Source: Astrothelium macrocarpum
Lineage: Eukaryota > Ascomycota > Dothideomycetes > Trypetheliales > Trypetheliaceae
Reading direction: 5' to 3'
Length of the DNA stretch: 64,000 bases
NCBI GenBank assembly: GCA_021030915.1
Contig: JAGEMR010000052.1
Span: 1-64,000 of the forward strand
In this document: positions 55,903 to 64,000 of the stretch, piece by piece
Position numbering within the stretch: the stretch's first letter is position 1
Layout: each line of letters starts with the position of its first letter
Notes under the pieces: model-generated
What the model saw: only the letters and a program-made list of their open reading frames with translations
Database searches by the model: none
What the model was told of the DNA's origin: nothing
Made by a program: the position numbers and the translations under genes

Positions 55903-56863
55903 AAATGTCATGTCTTTATGTGACTGATGCACACGATGACTATCAAAATTTTGAGAACTTGAATAAACGAATTCGTTCTACCGGAAATTTGGTTCAGTAT
56001 GTCTGACGAGATGATGGGCTCCGAAGTGGCATGAATCTTGTGACGTACATCAGGGATGTAGAAGCCAGACTGTCGGTTGACCAAAGACAAAGACAACTGG
56101 ATCAGGAGTCTTCGCGTCTTTGCTGCAGAAAAATTACTCAACTGCTCAAGTCTGTGCGCCGTGTTATTGACAGCACGCCCTGCTATGTACAACGATACCA
56201 GCGAATCGGGGCCGTGGCTCAGTCCCTCTCGCGAAAATGGGCGAAAGACTTTTTATGTCATACCGACGGGTCGATCAAACATTAGTGGGACAGGAGCTGC
56301 GCATGGTCATCTCACTCTCTCGAGCTTTGGCAATTTGATGCGCTCAGATCTCGAGAAGTGAAATGGAAAGAGGAGCTCCAACATCTCGTCCTCGGCGATG
56401 TGCTATTTGCGCATCAAACAAGCATGGTGACTAACAAGACATGCGGTAGCCCAGAGACGGGGCTCAATCTCCGAATGTATTGCAATCAACAAGTCCAAGG
56501 TCTGCGTATATTGATTGCAGCAAATGCTCAGAGTTGCTGCAAATGAACCGTCATGATTCTTCTCGTTGGGGGGGCGGACTGAACAATGTCGTAATGATCA
56601 CTTAGCAGAAGTAGCTGGGTCTTAATGCTTTGACTGTACATCGATAGATTTGAAAGAAACAGCTGGATTGCAGATTGGCTGACTTTGTAATTTAAACATC
56701 TTAATCGTGCTGGGGACACTTCAGACGCTATTACTTTCTAATAGTACGATATTGACTTGAATAGAAGAAGATCATAGAATAAAAACTTTCAAGAATGGCA
56801 TATATTCATAATGAGAGGATCAACACCACAATACCCCACGAAGTCTATGTCTATCATACACAA
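55903..56863. other. Convergent intergenic region, no gene seen
   Basis: About 1 kb between the membrane protein stop and the DOA10 stop. Plus frames 56031-56361 overlap in two frames without a domain. AT-rich at 56700-56800, consistent with 3' regions. Confidence 0.4.
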
Positions 56864-59800
56864 TCAAGCACCCACCTCCTCAACCCTCGGCAGCTCCACA
56901 CCAGGTCTCGGCTGTGATCCCTCTCCCGCTCCTTCCTCCGTCCCCTCAGTACTCGTCCTCCGCCCATTCACCCCTCTTCCAACCACCCTCGTCTCTCCAA
57001 AATTATGCAACCTCTCACCCACAAGATACACCTCATCCCTAATCCTCCGCCGCCACCTCCCCAACGCCCTGACGGCCCCAACCGCGCCCCAAACGCCCAT
57101 CCCCACCGCCAACGCGACCGGATACGAAAACCGATACAGCAACGCCATCGCCTCCTCCCCCGGCACCAACGGCCCCGCTCCCTTCCCATCACCCAACGCT
57201 CCCACGGCAGGGCTCGCCAGCCGCTCAACGCCAAACCACCTCCCCCACCCATCCGCCCACGTCCACGCCTTCACGACTCCCGCCGCAGCGACAGGCGGGC
57301 CCGCGACAATGCCAACAGCGAGGACCAGCAGCGGCAGCACGAACCCCCGCGTCGCGAGCCGGACGTCCGGGTCCCACCAGCCGCGGCGGACGACGGCGCG
57401 GAGGGCGCGCGCCGCGCGCGCCGTGGGCAGCGCGAGGAGCACGCGCAGCGTGATGCGGAAGTAGAGGAGGCCGAGCGTCCAGGACTGCAGGAGGTGCAGG
57501 ATGTGTGGGGCGAGGAGCGGGGGGATGTCTGTGGAGGGTGGGGGAGGGGCGGATTGGGTGAAGTGGCGGGGGTCGAAGATGTTGGGGGAGGTGGGGAGGA
57601 GGAAGGAGGCGTTGAGGGAGGAGGTGGTGGTGGTGTTGGTGGTGAGGTTGTTGTTGGAGGAGAGGAGGGATGGGGTTGATAGAGGCCGGTTTGCGGCGGC
57701 GGCGCGGTGGGTGAGCTGGACGTAGCTGTGGAGGGGGAGGATGAGGTAGAGTTCGAGGATGAGAGCGAAGATGCAGGGGACGAGGATGGCGAAGGCGGTG
57801 TAGGTGTAGATGACTTTGGCAATGCGGGTGGTGTAGGATTTGATTTGTTGGAGGGTTTCGGAGGAGATGACGTTGCTTTCTTTCATGTGTCGCTTGATGT
57901 TGGTGAAGGCCGCTTTGGCTTTTACTATGAGATAGCCCATTCCGCCGATGACGTAGAGGCCAAAGCAAAAGGCGTATATGTCATTGATCCGAGATGCGTC
58001 GTCCATGCACAGTGCGAAAACGCGGCGTCCGAAAACCAGTGGGACTATGGTTAAGCCAATGCCAGTTACTGCGGCAAAGACCCACAAACATCCTATGAAA
58101 AGGCCAATGCGAACTCGGAACCATGGAGGAATATAGACTTTTTCGAATTGTCCGTTTTCACGCCCATGGAGACCCTCATCGTCATCAGGTCGGCCGTCAA
58201 GGCGATCGTTGTTTTCGCTAACTTGAAGAAAGACGTCCTGACCCTTTGGGATGCGTACTTGATCGGATGCGGGAGCACGCACGTAGCGACCGTTCTGTAC
58301 GAAGCGAACCTTGCTCTGGTTATTGTCGAAGTAAATCTTGTCATCTTCGCTAATCACAGGCGACTGGAGCGCTTCCTTGGTTTGATTAAAAAATACTGCC
58401 CAAGACGTGAAGATGCGACGTCCTTCTTCATCCGCATGCCGCTCTCCAAATAGGAAATGAGAGAGTCGGAGCAATCTAGCGCAGCGACGAAACCACCATT
58501 CATAAGTGGAATGTAGTACTTGTGAAGGTTGCAATGCCTTTAGGACGACCGGGGTAAGAAAGTTGTAGAGGAGCAAATCTATGGGAAATTCAAAGAACGG
58601 CTCATTGGCCGACCATCGTATTGGCACCACATTGTCGAAAGCGTAGGGCAAGGTCCACACGACCCCACCGAGGCCTACGACAACCAAGCCACCGTAAACA
58701 AGGGCGCTGAAGGTGATTTTGCGAAGTTGTGTTGACACGTTGCGTTCGAGAACATCGCGGACTGGATGAAAAGTTGGATCGTCTGGATCGCGTATAAAGT
58801 ACAAAACGCCATTGCGCATGATTTTCCGACACATGGATACGAAAAGTGCAAAATGGAACATGTAGCACGTGCCAATGAACCAGTGCACGAATCCAGAAGT
58901 CCATGGTGATTGCAAGGTCCAATCAACCCTTGACAAGACTGTGACATCCTCACACAACGGTAGGAGTGCGAGATCGAGTAGTATACCACAATATAGAGGG
59001 AAGACGATCATTTCGATGCTAATGATGAAAATCACTTTCATGACTCCACCAGCCTGTTGGAGGATTTCTGTGATCAGTGCTTCGATCTTGCGACCTTGCT
59101 GAGAGGTTGTGAGGTATGCGCCTCGTCGTAAGTAGAGAGCTCCAGCAATAGCAAAGAAGCCATAGCCTGCAATGACAGCAAGAAGTCGATCTGTCGCATT
59201 CCAGTGCGCTAGTGAAGGATCAAGTGGTTTTTGAGCGACAGCTGGCTCAAATGGGCTTGTGCTAATGATGGTCTGAAGAAGCGCAAAGAATGAATGCATG
59301 ATATCACGAGACCACGCGACCACCATGTCAGCAATGTGAATGCCAAGCCCTGGAGCATGTAGCCATCCTTGTCGGAACGTCTCAAAGACTCCAATGTCTA
59401 CCAAGCTCCGGCAGAACGTGACGATAGCGGCCACGAAGAATGACAGAATGCCACGAAGCTCATTTTGCAGACCCTGTAGAGAGGCATGGGACTTCAGCGA
59501 TAGCTGGAGATAGTCGGTGTGAAAGGAAAGACCGGTAGAGACAAACAGGATCGCAATGCGATCGAGGGCATGATCTCCAACGGACCGACCAAAAGCAGCA
59601 ATAGTATTGATTGTTTCGTAGTCCGAAGTGAAGACAGGAATCCACCATCCCAAGATGAGGAATAAAAATCTTGTAGCTTTCATACCCCAATTAATGATGC
59701 TCCCTCCGAAAAATAGGCAAGTGTCTGCAATCAAGTCGGTGGCTATAGAAACCATCGTAACTGGGAAGTGAAGTAGGAGAGACATGGGGCTCCCTACGAA

Positions 59801-62143
59801 GAGGATCACAAGTTTTCCCCACAGGTAAGGAAACCAGACGGCCCCGGCGACAGTGGCCGAAATGAGGAAAGCGCCAAACATTGCATTTTGAATCAGTCCT
59901 GTCAAAGGTCCTTGCATCCCAATAAGCTCCATAATTCCTTCGAGGTCTTCAGCGTCATCGACTGCTGCTGGATCTGGATCAATACCTGCTTGTTGAGCAG
60001 CAGCAAGTACCTCGGGATCCTGAGCGCCGTCATCGTCATGGCCATGTGCATGCGGAGCAGGCTGGCCATCAATGACATGGACAAAGTTTTCTTGCTGATC
60101 ATTGTCAACTTCCTCGAGTAGTTGCTCTTCGTCTTGTGCAGGTGCCTGCGCGCCGGGATCTGCAGGTGCAGCGTCGCCCCAAAGCCAGTCAAGCAATCGG
60201 TCAATCCAGCCAAGCTCTGCATTGGCATTTTCTGTATGAGGTTGTTGCGCATCGTTTTCAGTATGAGCATTGTCTCCGTCTTCAGAAGCTTGTGCAGCAT
60301 CTGACCTGTCGGACAAGTCGCCTTGAAAGTCTGGATGGAATGGATTTGTGGATTTGGCAAGATCTTGAGACTCATCATTATCTGAAGCACTTAAGTGCGT
60401 CTCCTCATTCAGATGATGCATTATCCCCTGAGAAGGCGTAGCAGCGCTGTCAATGCCATCGAAGTCATCCGTAATACGCTCTTTACCTTTTGAAGAGGCT
60501 GACACAGAATTGTGCGTTGGTTGGTGCCCTCCAAGTGAACCTGCTTGTCCCGGCGGGACATTATTCTTCTCGTCGTCGGAGCCAGATAGATGCTGCCAGC
60601 TCTCACTACTATTGTCACTAACATTCTCGGTTGCGGCATCTTCTTTTTTTGAATCATCGATGGCTTTGCCCGACTTGCGATTACTGCCGACTTCTTCAAT
60701 TTCCCGCATTACATCAGTGGCCACGGACGATTGATTTCGAGATGGCATTGGAGGTCTGAAGTGAGCACCTGTACTCTGATGCGAGGAAAGGTCATCTCGA
60801 AATTGTTGTGATGCTTCAGCTAAAGGTTGGGATGAGTCGTCCAGCGCTGTTGATTCTCTTCTTCCTAAAATAGATGGACCTGTTGTCGGTTGTGCGGATC
60901 CACTTGATTGTCCTGCCATAATATCTTGACCATTACGATCCATATCGGAACCGCCAGAATGACTGGAAGTTGAACTTTCGGCAGACATATCATGCTGTGC
61001 TTCGGTATTGATATGTACCTCGCTTGCTGCTTCGCTGTTCGGAGGGACGGGTGGCTCCTGAGCACGATCTACAACCGCTTGGGCCTGCACGTTTTCCGCG
61101 GCGACTTCGCGTTGCTGCTGTCCTCTCCTCCCGTTCTGGGCGTTCATGGCAGCCATGTTGATGACGGGTTGCTGTTGTACAACCCACTCACGAATTAAGA
61201 AGATTAGGATAAAGGCGACCAGCACCAGCAAGGTAATAATCTGGCCTTCAAGGATGTCCAGGATCAGACGATTAATAGTCGGTGATGGAGTCAAGTGGCT
61301 AAACAGAGGAATGCTGGAGAGTAGAGAGGGGTGCATCTGGGCCGTGAGTCTATCAGTGGGAGTATGGGAGGTCAAGTTTGTCCCATTACTGCCAGATGTC
61401 GTTGCAGCATGGTCTGCAGATCCTGACACGAGATGCCTAAAGAAAGAATAACCAACCGGTTCGGATTTGGTGAAGTTGAAGAATTTTGGCATTGACGAAG
61501 GTATTGGTGAAGTCAAGGCTTCTGTTGTTGGGTTATCGCGCGTAATGATTGTCTCGGCATTGGACTGATTCAAGTTCTTGATCATCTCTGCAATGAATTC
61601 GGTGAGATTGTGTCGTCGTCGTGCGGCAGACGAATTGAATGGAGTGATTGCGGTCAGATCTCGTGCCCATCCACCATCGCCAACCCAGAAAAGGCCTCGC
61701 CAAACAAAGCGCATGCACCACGGGAGCCACAAAAGCCACACAGATACTACCAGCAGTCCTCTACACCAGGTCAGGAATTGACGCATGCAGTGAATGGCGG
61801 CTCGGTGCAGAAAGACGGTAGTAGGTATCGACTCTGGCATGTGGGGAGCATAGAGCTTGGTGAAGCGGAAAGGTGTTTTACACAGCTCGCAGTGCTTTTT
61901 CTGGGAATGAGACAGCCATTCCATAAGACAATCTTGATGGACGAATTTGATGCTGCCACTGCATTTGCAAGGGTAGAATAACGGTTCATCTTCAGTGCCT
62001 TCGCCCCTGCATATTCGGCAAGTGTCTATGTCTTCTGGTCCCTTTTCGTTCTTTTGGACATTCGTAGCAAAAGCAGGGTCGTTCATCACATCCTGTCCGC
62101 CATCAATATTGGAACCCAGTTTGGGCTCAACCGGTGCAGCCAT
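56864..62143 (-). CDS. SSM4: ER membrane RING-CH E3 ubiquitin ligase Doa10 / SSM4 (MARCH6)
   Basis: Single uninterrupted frame; from the ATG at 62143 it gives 1759 residues. The N-terminal RING-CH finger has the C4HC3 order, with ligands at about C42, C45, C59, C61, H69, C72, C85 and C88 (TCRICRGEG ... HCELCKTPF). It is followed by a large number of membrane helices and, between helices 2 and 3 (about residues 330-760), a long disordered acidic/Ser-rich loop. Segments later on (VNWG, LPLCEDVTVLSRVDWT, HWFIGTCYMFHFALFV, ILFVGSPMSLLLHFP) match Doa10/MARCH6. It ubiquitinates misfolded cytosolic, membrane and nuclear proteins in the ER-associated degradation pathway. The C-terminal GC-rich part is unusually rich in Pro/Arg frames on both strands. 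Confidence 0.93.
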   Translation of the reverse strand: MAAPVEPKLGSNIDGGQDVMNDPAFATNVQKNEKGPEDIDTCRICRGEGTEDEPLFYPCKCSGSIKFVHQDCLMEWLSHSQKKHCELCKTPFRFTKLYAPHMPESIPTTVFLHRAAIHCMRQFLTWCRGLLVVSVWLLWLPWCMRFVWRGLFWVGDGGWARDLTAITPFNSSAARRRHNLTEFIAEMIKNLNQSNAETIITRDNPTTEALTSPIPSSMPKFFNFTKSEPVGYSFFRHLVSGSADHAATTSGSNGTNLTSHTPTDRLTAQMHPSLLSSIPLFSHLTPSPTINRLILDILEGQIITLLVLVAFILIFLIREWVVQQQPVINMAAMNAQNGRRGQQQREVAAENVQAQAVVDRAQEPPVPPNSEAASEVHINTEAQHDMSAESSTSSHSGGSDMDRNGQDIMAGQSSGSAQPTTGPSILGRRESTALDDSSQPLAEASQQFRDDLSSHQSTGAHFRPPMPSRNQSSVATDVMREIEEVGSNRKSGKAIDDSKKEDAATENVSDNSSESWQHLSGSDDEKNNVPPGQAGSLGGHQPTHNSVSASSKGKERITDDFDGIDSAATPSQGIMHHLNEETHLSASDNDESQDLAKSTNPFHPDFQGDLSDRSDAAQASEDGDNAHTENDAQQPHTENANAELGWIDRLLDWLWGDAAPADPGAQAPAQDEEQLLEEVDNDQQENFVHVIDGQPAPHAHGHDDDGAQDPEVLAAAQQAGIDPDPAAVDDAEDLEGIMELIGMQGPLTGLIQNAMFGAFLISATVAGAVWFPYLWGKLVILFVGSPMSLLLHFPVTMVSIATDLIADTCLFFGGSIINWGMKATRFLFLILGWWIPVFTSDYETINTIAAFGRSVGDHALDRIAILFVSTGLSFHTDYLQLSLKSHASLQGLQNELRGILSFFVAAIVTFCRSLVDIGVFETFRQGWLHAPGLGIHIADMVVAWSRDIMHSFFALLQTIISTSPFEPAVAQKPLDPSLAHWNATDRLLAVIAGYGFFAIAGALYLRRGAYLTTSQQGRKIEALITEILQQAGGVMKVIFIISIEMIVFPLYCGILLDLALLPLCEDVTVLSRVDWTLQSPWTSGFVHWFIGTCYMFHFALFVSMCRKIMRNGVLYFIRDPDDPTFHPVRDVLERNVSTQLRKITFSALVYGGLVVVGLGGVVWTLPYAFDNVVPIRWSANEPFFEFPIDLLLYNFLTPVVLKALQPSQVLHSTYEWWFRRCARLLRLSHFLFGERHADEEGRRIFTSWAVFFNQTKEALQSPVISEDDKIYFDNNQSKVRFVQNGRYVRAPASDQVRIPKGQDVFLQVSENNDRLDGRPDDDEGLHGRENGQFEKVYIPPWFRVRIGLFIGCLWVFAAVTGIGLTIVPLVFGRRVFALCMDDASRINDIYAFCFGLYVIGGMGYLIVKAKAAFTNIKRHMKESNVISSETLQQIKSYTTRIAKVIYTYTAFAILVPCIFALILELYLILPLHSYVQLTHRAAAANRPLSTPSLLSSNNNLTTNTTTTSSLNASFLLPTSPNIFDPRHFTQSAPPPPSTDIPPLLAPHILHLLQSWTLGLLYFRITLRVLLALPTARAARALRAVVRRGWWDPDVRLATRGFVLPLLVLAVGIVAGPPVAAAGVVKAWTWADGWGRWFGVERLASPAVGALGDGKGAGPLVPGEEAMALLYRFSYPVALAVGMGVWGAVGAVRALGRWRRRIRDEVYLVGERLHNFGETRVVGRGVNGRRTSTEGTEEGAGEGSQPRPGVELPRVEEVGA

Positions 62144-62709
62144 GGTCACAACCGGACGAGCTGTAGGGAAGTAGGCCAGAAAGTAACGTAAAGAGGGTTA
62201 AGGAGGGAGCGTCGTAAGAGATGGTCAGCGTTCACGGGCCATTAAGAAGGTTCGCGACACTCGATGAGGTCGCTGAGGTGGGAGATGCGGCGATCACCAG
62301 TGTCCGTGATGGATGCTTCAGAAGGAGAGTGATGGCCAAGCGTGCCAGGATACGGTGGTGAAAGGGCGAGACGGCAAGAACAACCAAAGCTGATTAAGGC
62401 AGGATGTTCGTAAGCGAGGAGATGGAGTTGATTCAACACGTGTGAGACGTGCTGGTATAAGTGACCAAGACAAATTGCAGCTCTCTCTGCCTGAAGCATT
62501 AAATTTGGATATCAACGCTGCGACTCATGTAAAGTAGGTTATTGTCCGATGACGTTGTGGCTCCTTGGCTGGATGCAGGTCTCATTAGCGCTCAACAATC
62601 TTGTCTTGGTTCTTTGATCCTTCCGCTGTTTACCCTCCTATCTTCCTCCCTCCCCTCCCTCTCTCCTTTTACTTACTTATCCTCCTTCAATAGGAGGCTT
62701 TCTCTAGGG
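62144..62709. promoter_or_regulatory. Divergent promoter, DOA10 / coiled-coil membrane protein
   Basis: 566 bp between the two start codons. A pyrimidine-rich tract (about 62633-62690, runs of ctccctcc and tccttttac) precedes the plus-strand start, as is usual in filamentous fungal promoters. No gene seen. Confidence 0.5.
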
Positions 62710-64000
62710 ATGAAGGCCAACGGTCATCTTCCAAATGGATACGCTAAAACGAACAGGCCCGTCTCATCGTTAAGACCGAAGCCACAAAAAACTTATCTTG
62801 GTCCTTTATTGAGCATAACAGTTCGCTTGTTTCTCTGGTATACCGCAATAACAGCCCTCTTCTTTTGCCCTCAAACGATCGATGAGATCACTGCCGACTC
62901 TTCTCCAGTATGTAGACCATACATACAACTGAAGACGCAGGCGACCCCGTATATTCGGCCGTACTATGACGCTTATCTCGGTCCGCACGTGCAAAAGGCC
63001 CAACCCTACTATGACAACTTTCACAAGAATATCTATACCCCAGCTGCCACCTTTGCCAAGGAAAGTTATGTCACGCACGGCGCACCAAGGTTAGCACAGG
63101 CACAAGAGTATGGTCAAGAGCAATGGAAGAAGGCAGTACGTCCTCAGCTCGATGTCACTCGTCAGAAAGCTGTCAAACAGTATGAAGCAACCTTAAAACC
63201 TCATGTCGATAAAGCATGGTCGGCTGCTTCGCCGTACTATGATAATGCCAAGAATTCAGTGGAGGAAATCTACGAGACCACGTTTCTGCCGGCCTATTCT
63301 TGGAGCAGACCTTATGCTGAGACTGCCTACCAATATGGAAACAAATTCGCCGTCGAAGTTGGCATTCCACTTACCCAACAGCTTGGGCAAGCCATCTATA
63401 CTTTCCTCAGTCGCACTGTCTGGCCTCGTTTGACAATACTCTACGGAGAGAATGTGGAGCCCCAGCTTCTCAGGATAACCGAACGTTTAGGGAGGTACAA
63501 AGACTCGAAGAAGCTAGAGGCAGAGATAGAAGAGCTTGACATTTCATCTGACGCTTCTGCTGCAACTTCTATTCTGTCTACATTCTCATCCTCGGTGGCT
63601 ACAGCTCCTACTCAATCTACAGAAACCTTTAGCACACTTCCACCGTCCTCTTCCGTGTCTCCAAGCGCGGAATCTGAGCTCACTGAAGAACAAGTCCGTG
63701 AAAAGATTGAGAGCGATCTACAGAGATGGCAGGAGAAGTTTTCAAAAGCAGCCAAAAAGGGAACAGATGATCTACGTGAGCGCATTCAAGAGATATCCGA
63801 AAAGCAGAAGGATGTACAAGCTCGAGGCGTTGGTGCCGCCCTTATTATTGAACTGGAAGAAACCGTTGCAAGTGCAACCAAAACCCTGAAGGAAACTGTT
63901 CAAAATATTGTTGCTGGTATGCCCGAGGATGAAACAGACAACGACGTGTCAAAAGCCAATCAATTGCTGGTTGATGCAATCATTGCCGCAGGAAAACCAA
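62710..64000 (+). CDS. Coiled-coil membrane-anchored protein, partial (runs off window)
   Basis: Open from ATG 62710 to the right edge of the window (430 codons, no stop reached, no intron needed). After a polar N-terminus comes one membrane helix (LLSITVRLFLWYTAITALFFC, about residues 36-56). Then follow repeated Tyr/Pro-rich units with the pattern PYYDNA/PYYDAYLGPHV, resembling apolipoprotein/perilipin-like amphipathic repeats, and after about residue 290 a Ser/Thr-rich spacer and coiled-coil (VREKIESDLQRWQEKFSKAAKKG). Conserved proteins with this layout exist in filamentous fungi and have been given misleading automatic names; the function is unknown. ER membrane location is plausible from the anchor. 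Confidence 0.75.
   Translation, partial: MKANGHLPNGYAKTNRPVSSLRPKPQKTYLGPLLSITVRLFLWYTAITALFFCPQTIDEITADSSPVCRPYIQLKTQATPYIRPYYDAYLGPHVQKAQPYYDNFHKNIYTPAATFAKESYVTHGAPRLAQAQEYGQEQWKKAVRPQLDVTRQKAVKQYEATLKPHVDKAWSAASPYYDNAKNSVEEIYETTFLPAYSWSRPYAETAYQYGNKFAVEVGIPLTQQLGQAIYTFLSRTVWPRLTILYGENVEPQLLRITERLGRYKDSKKLEAEIEELDISSDASAATSILSTFSSSVATAPTQSTETFSTLPPSSSVSPSAESELTEEQVREKIESDLQRWQEKFSKAAKKGTDDLRERIQEISEKQKDVQARGVGAALIIELEETVASATKTLKETVQNIVAGMPEDETDNDVSKANQLLVDAIIAAGKP

Noticed and set aside
57005..57679. 224-codon plus-strand frame and other frames opposite the DOA10 C-terminus
   Set aside because: They are shadows of the GC-rich coding strand of DOA10; low-complexity Arg/Gly/Glu composition.
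1..64000. Biosynthetic gene cluster, CRISPR array or operon
   Set aside because: No core biosynthetic enzyme, no spaced direct repeats and no polycistronic layout; genes have their own introns and promoters and belong to unrelated pathways.

Overview
This window reads as the genome of a filamentous ascomycete (Pezizomycotina). The evidence is: protein-coding genes with short (about 47-150 nt) GT-AG introns; typically fungal families (DHA2 and ACS permeases, SAT4/PTH11-type rhodopsin-domain protein, DUF6590, DUF3605, HET relic); and AT-rich islands with C-to-T / G-to-A decay in repeats, as expected from repeat-induced point mutation (RIP). I cannot place it to genus from sequence alone.

Layout. 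1-1130: AT-rich decayed repeat block. 2270-4076: DHA2-type MFS transporter. 5560-10306: second AT-rich island holding a remnant pogo-type transposon, into which a second pogo/Fot1-type element (8280-10156, 75-bp inverted repeats, TA duplication) has inserted; both transposases are dead. 10.3-18 kb: accessory-type genes next to the island (Cip1-like secreted protein, a HET-domain relic, a one-pass surface protein, an ACS-family permease). 18.2-25.8 kb: NDUFA2 complex I subunit, ECM4-type glutathione transferase, GNAT acetyltransferase, cytochrome b5 reductase, DUF3605 protein, rhodopsin-domain membrane protein. 25.8-29.0 kb: gene-poor. 29-64 kb: dense housekeeping block: TRAPP subunit Trs20, mitoribosomal mL60, an FMN-less diflavin-type reductase, DBP9 helicase, a cupin, a mitochondrial Mdl1-like ABC transporter, CDC37, RTT103-like CID protein, clathrin light chain, a DUF6590 protein, a coiled-coil protein, a large glycosylated membrane protein, the Doa10/SSM4 RING-CH ubiquitin ligase and a truncated coiled-coil membrane protein at the right edge.

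The genes do not form a biosynthetic cluster. Many are in divergent pairs sharing short promoters (NDUFA2/ECM4, CBR1/DUF3605, TRS20/mL60, MDL1/CDC37, RTT103/CLC1, DOA10/coiled-coil). Exon structures were worked out by hand from reading frame, family conservation and splice sites; several genes (NDUFA2, ECM4, DUF6590, CBR1, RTT103) are visible only after splicing. I found no clear previously undescribed multi-gene system; the most informative signals are the nested RIP-decayed transposons, a repeat boundary shared by both AT-rich islands, a GC-AG intron in ECM4, and alternative mitochondrial/cytosolic starts of the cupin gene.
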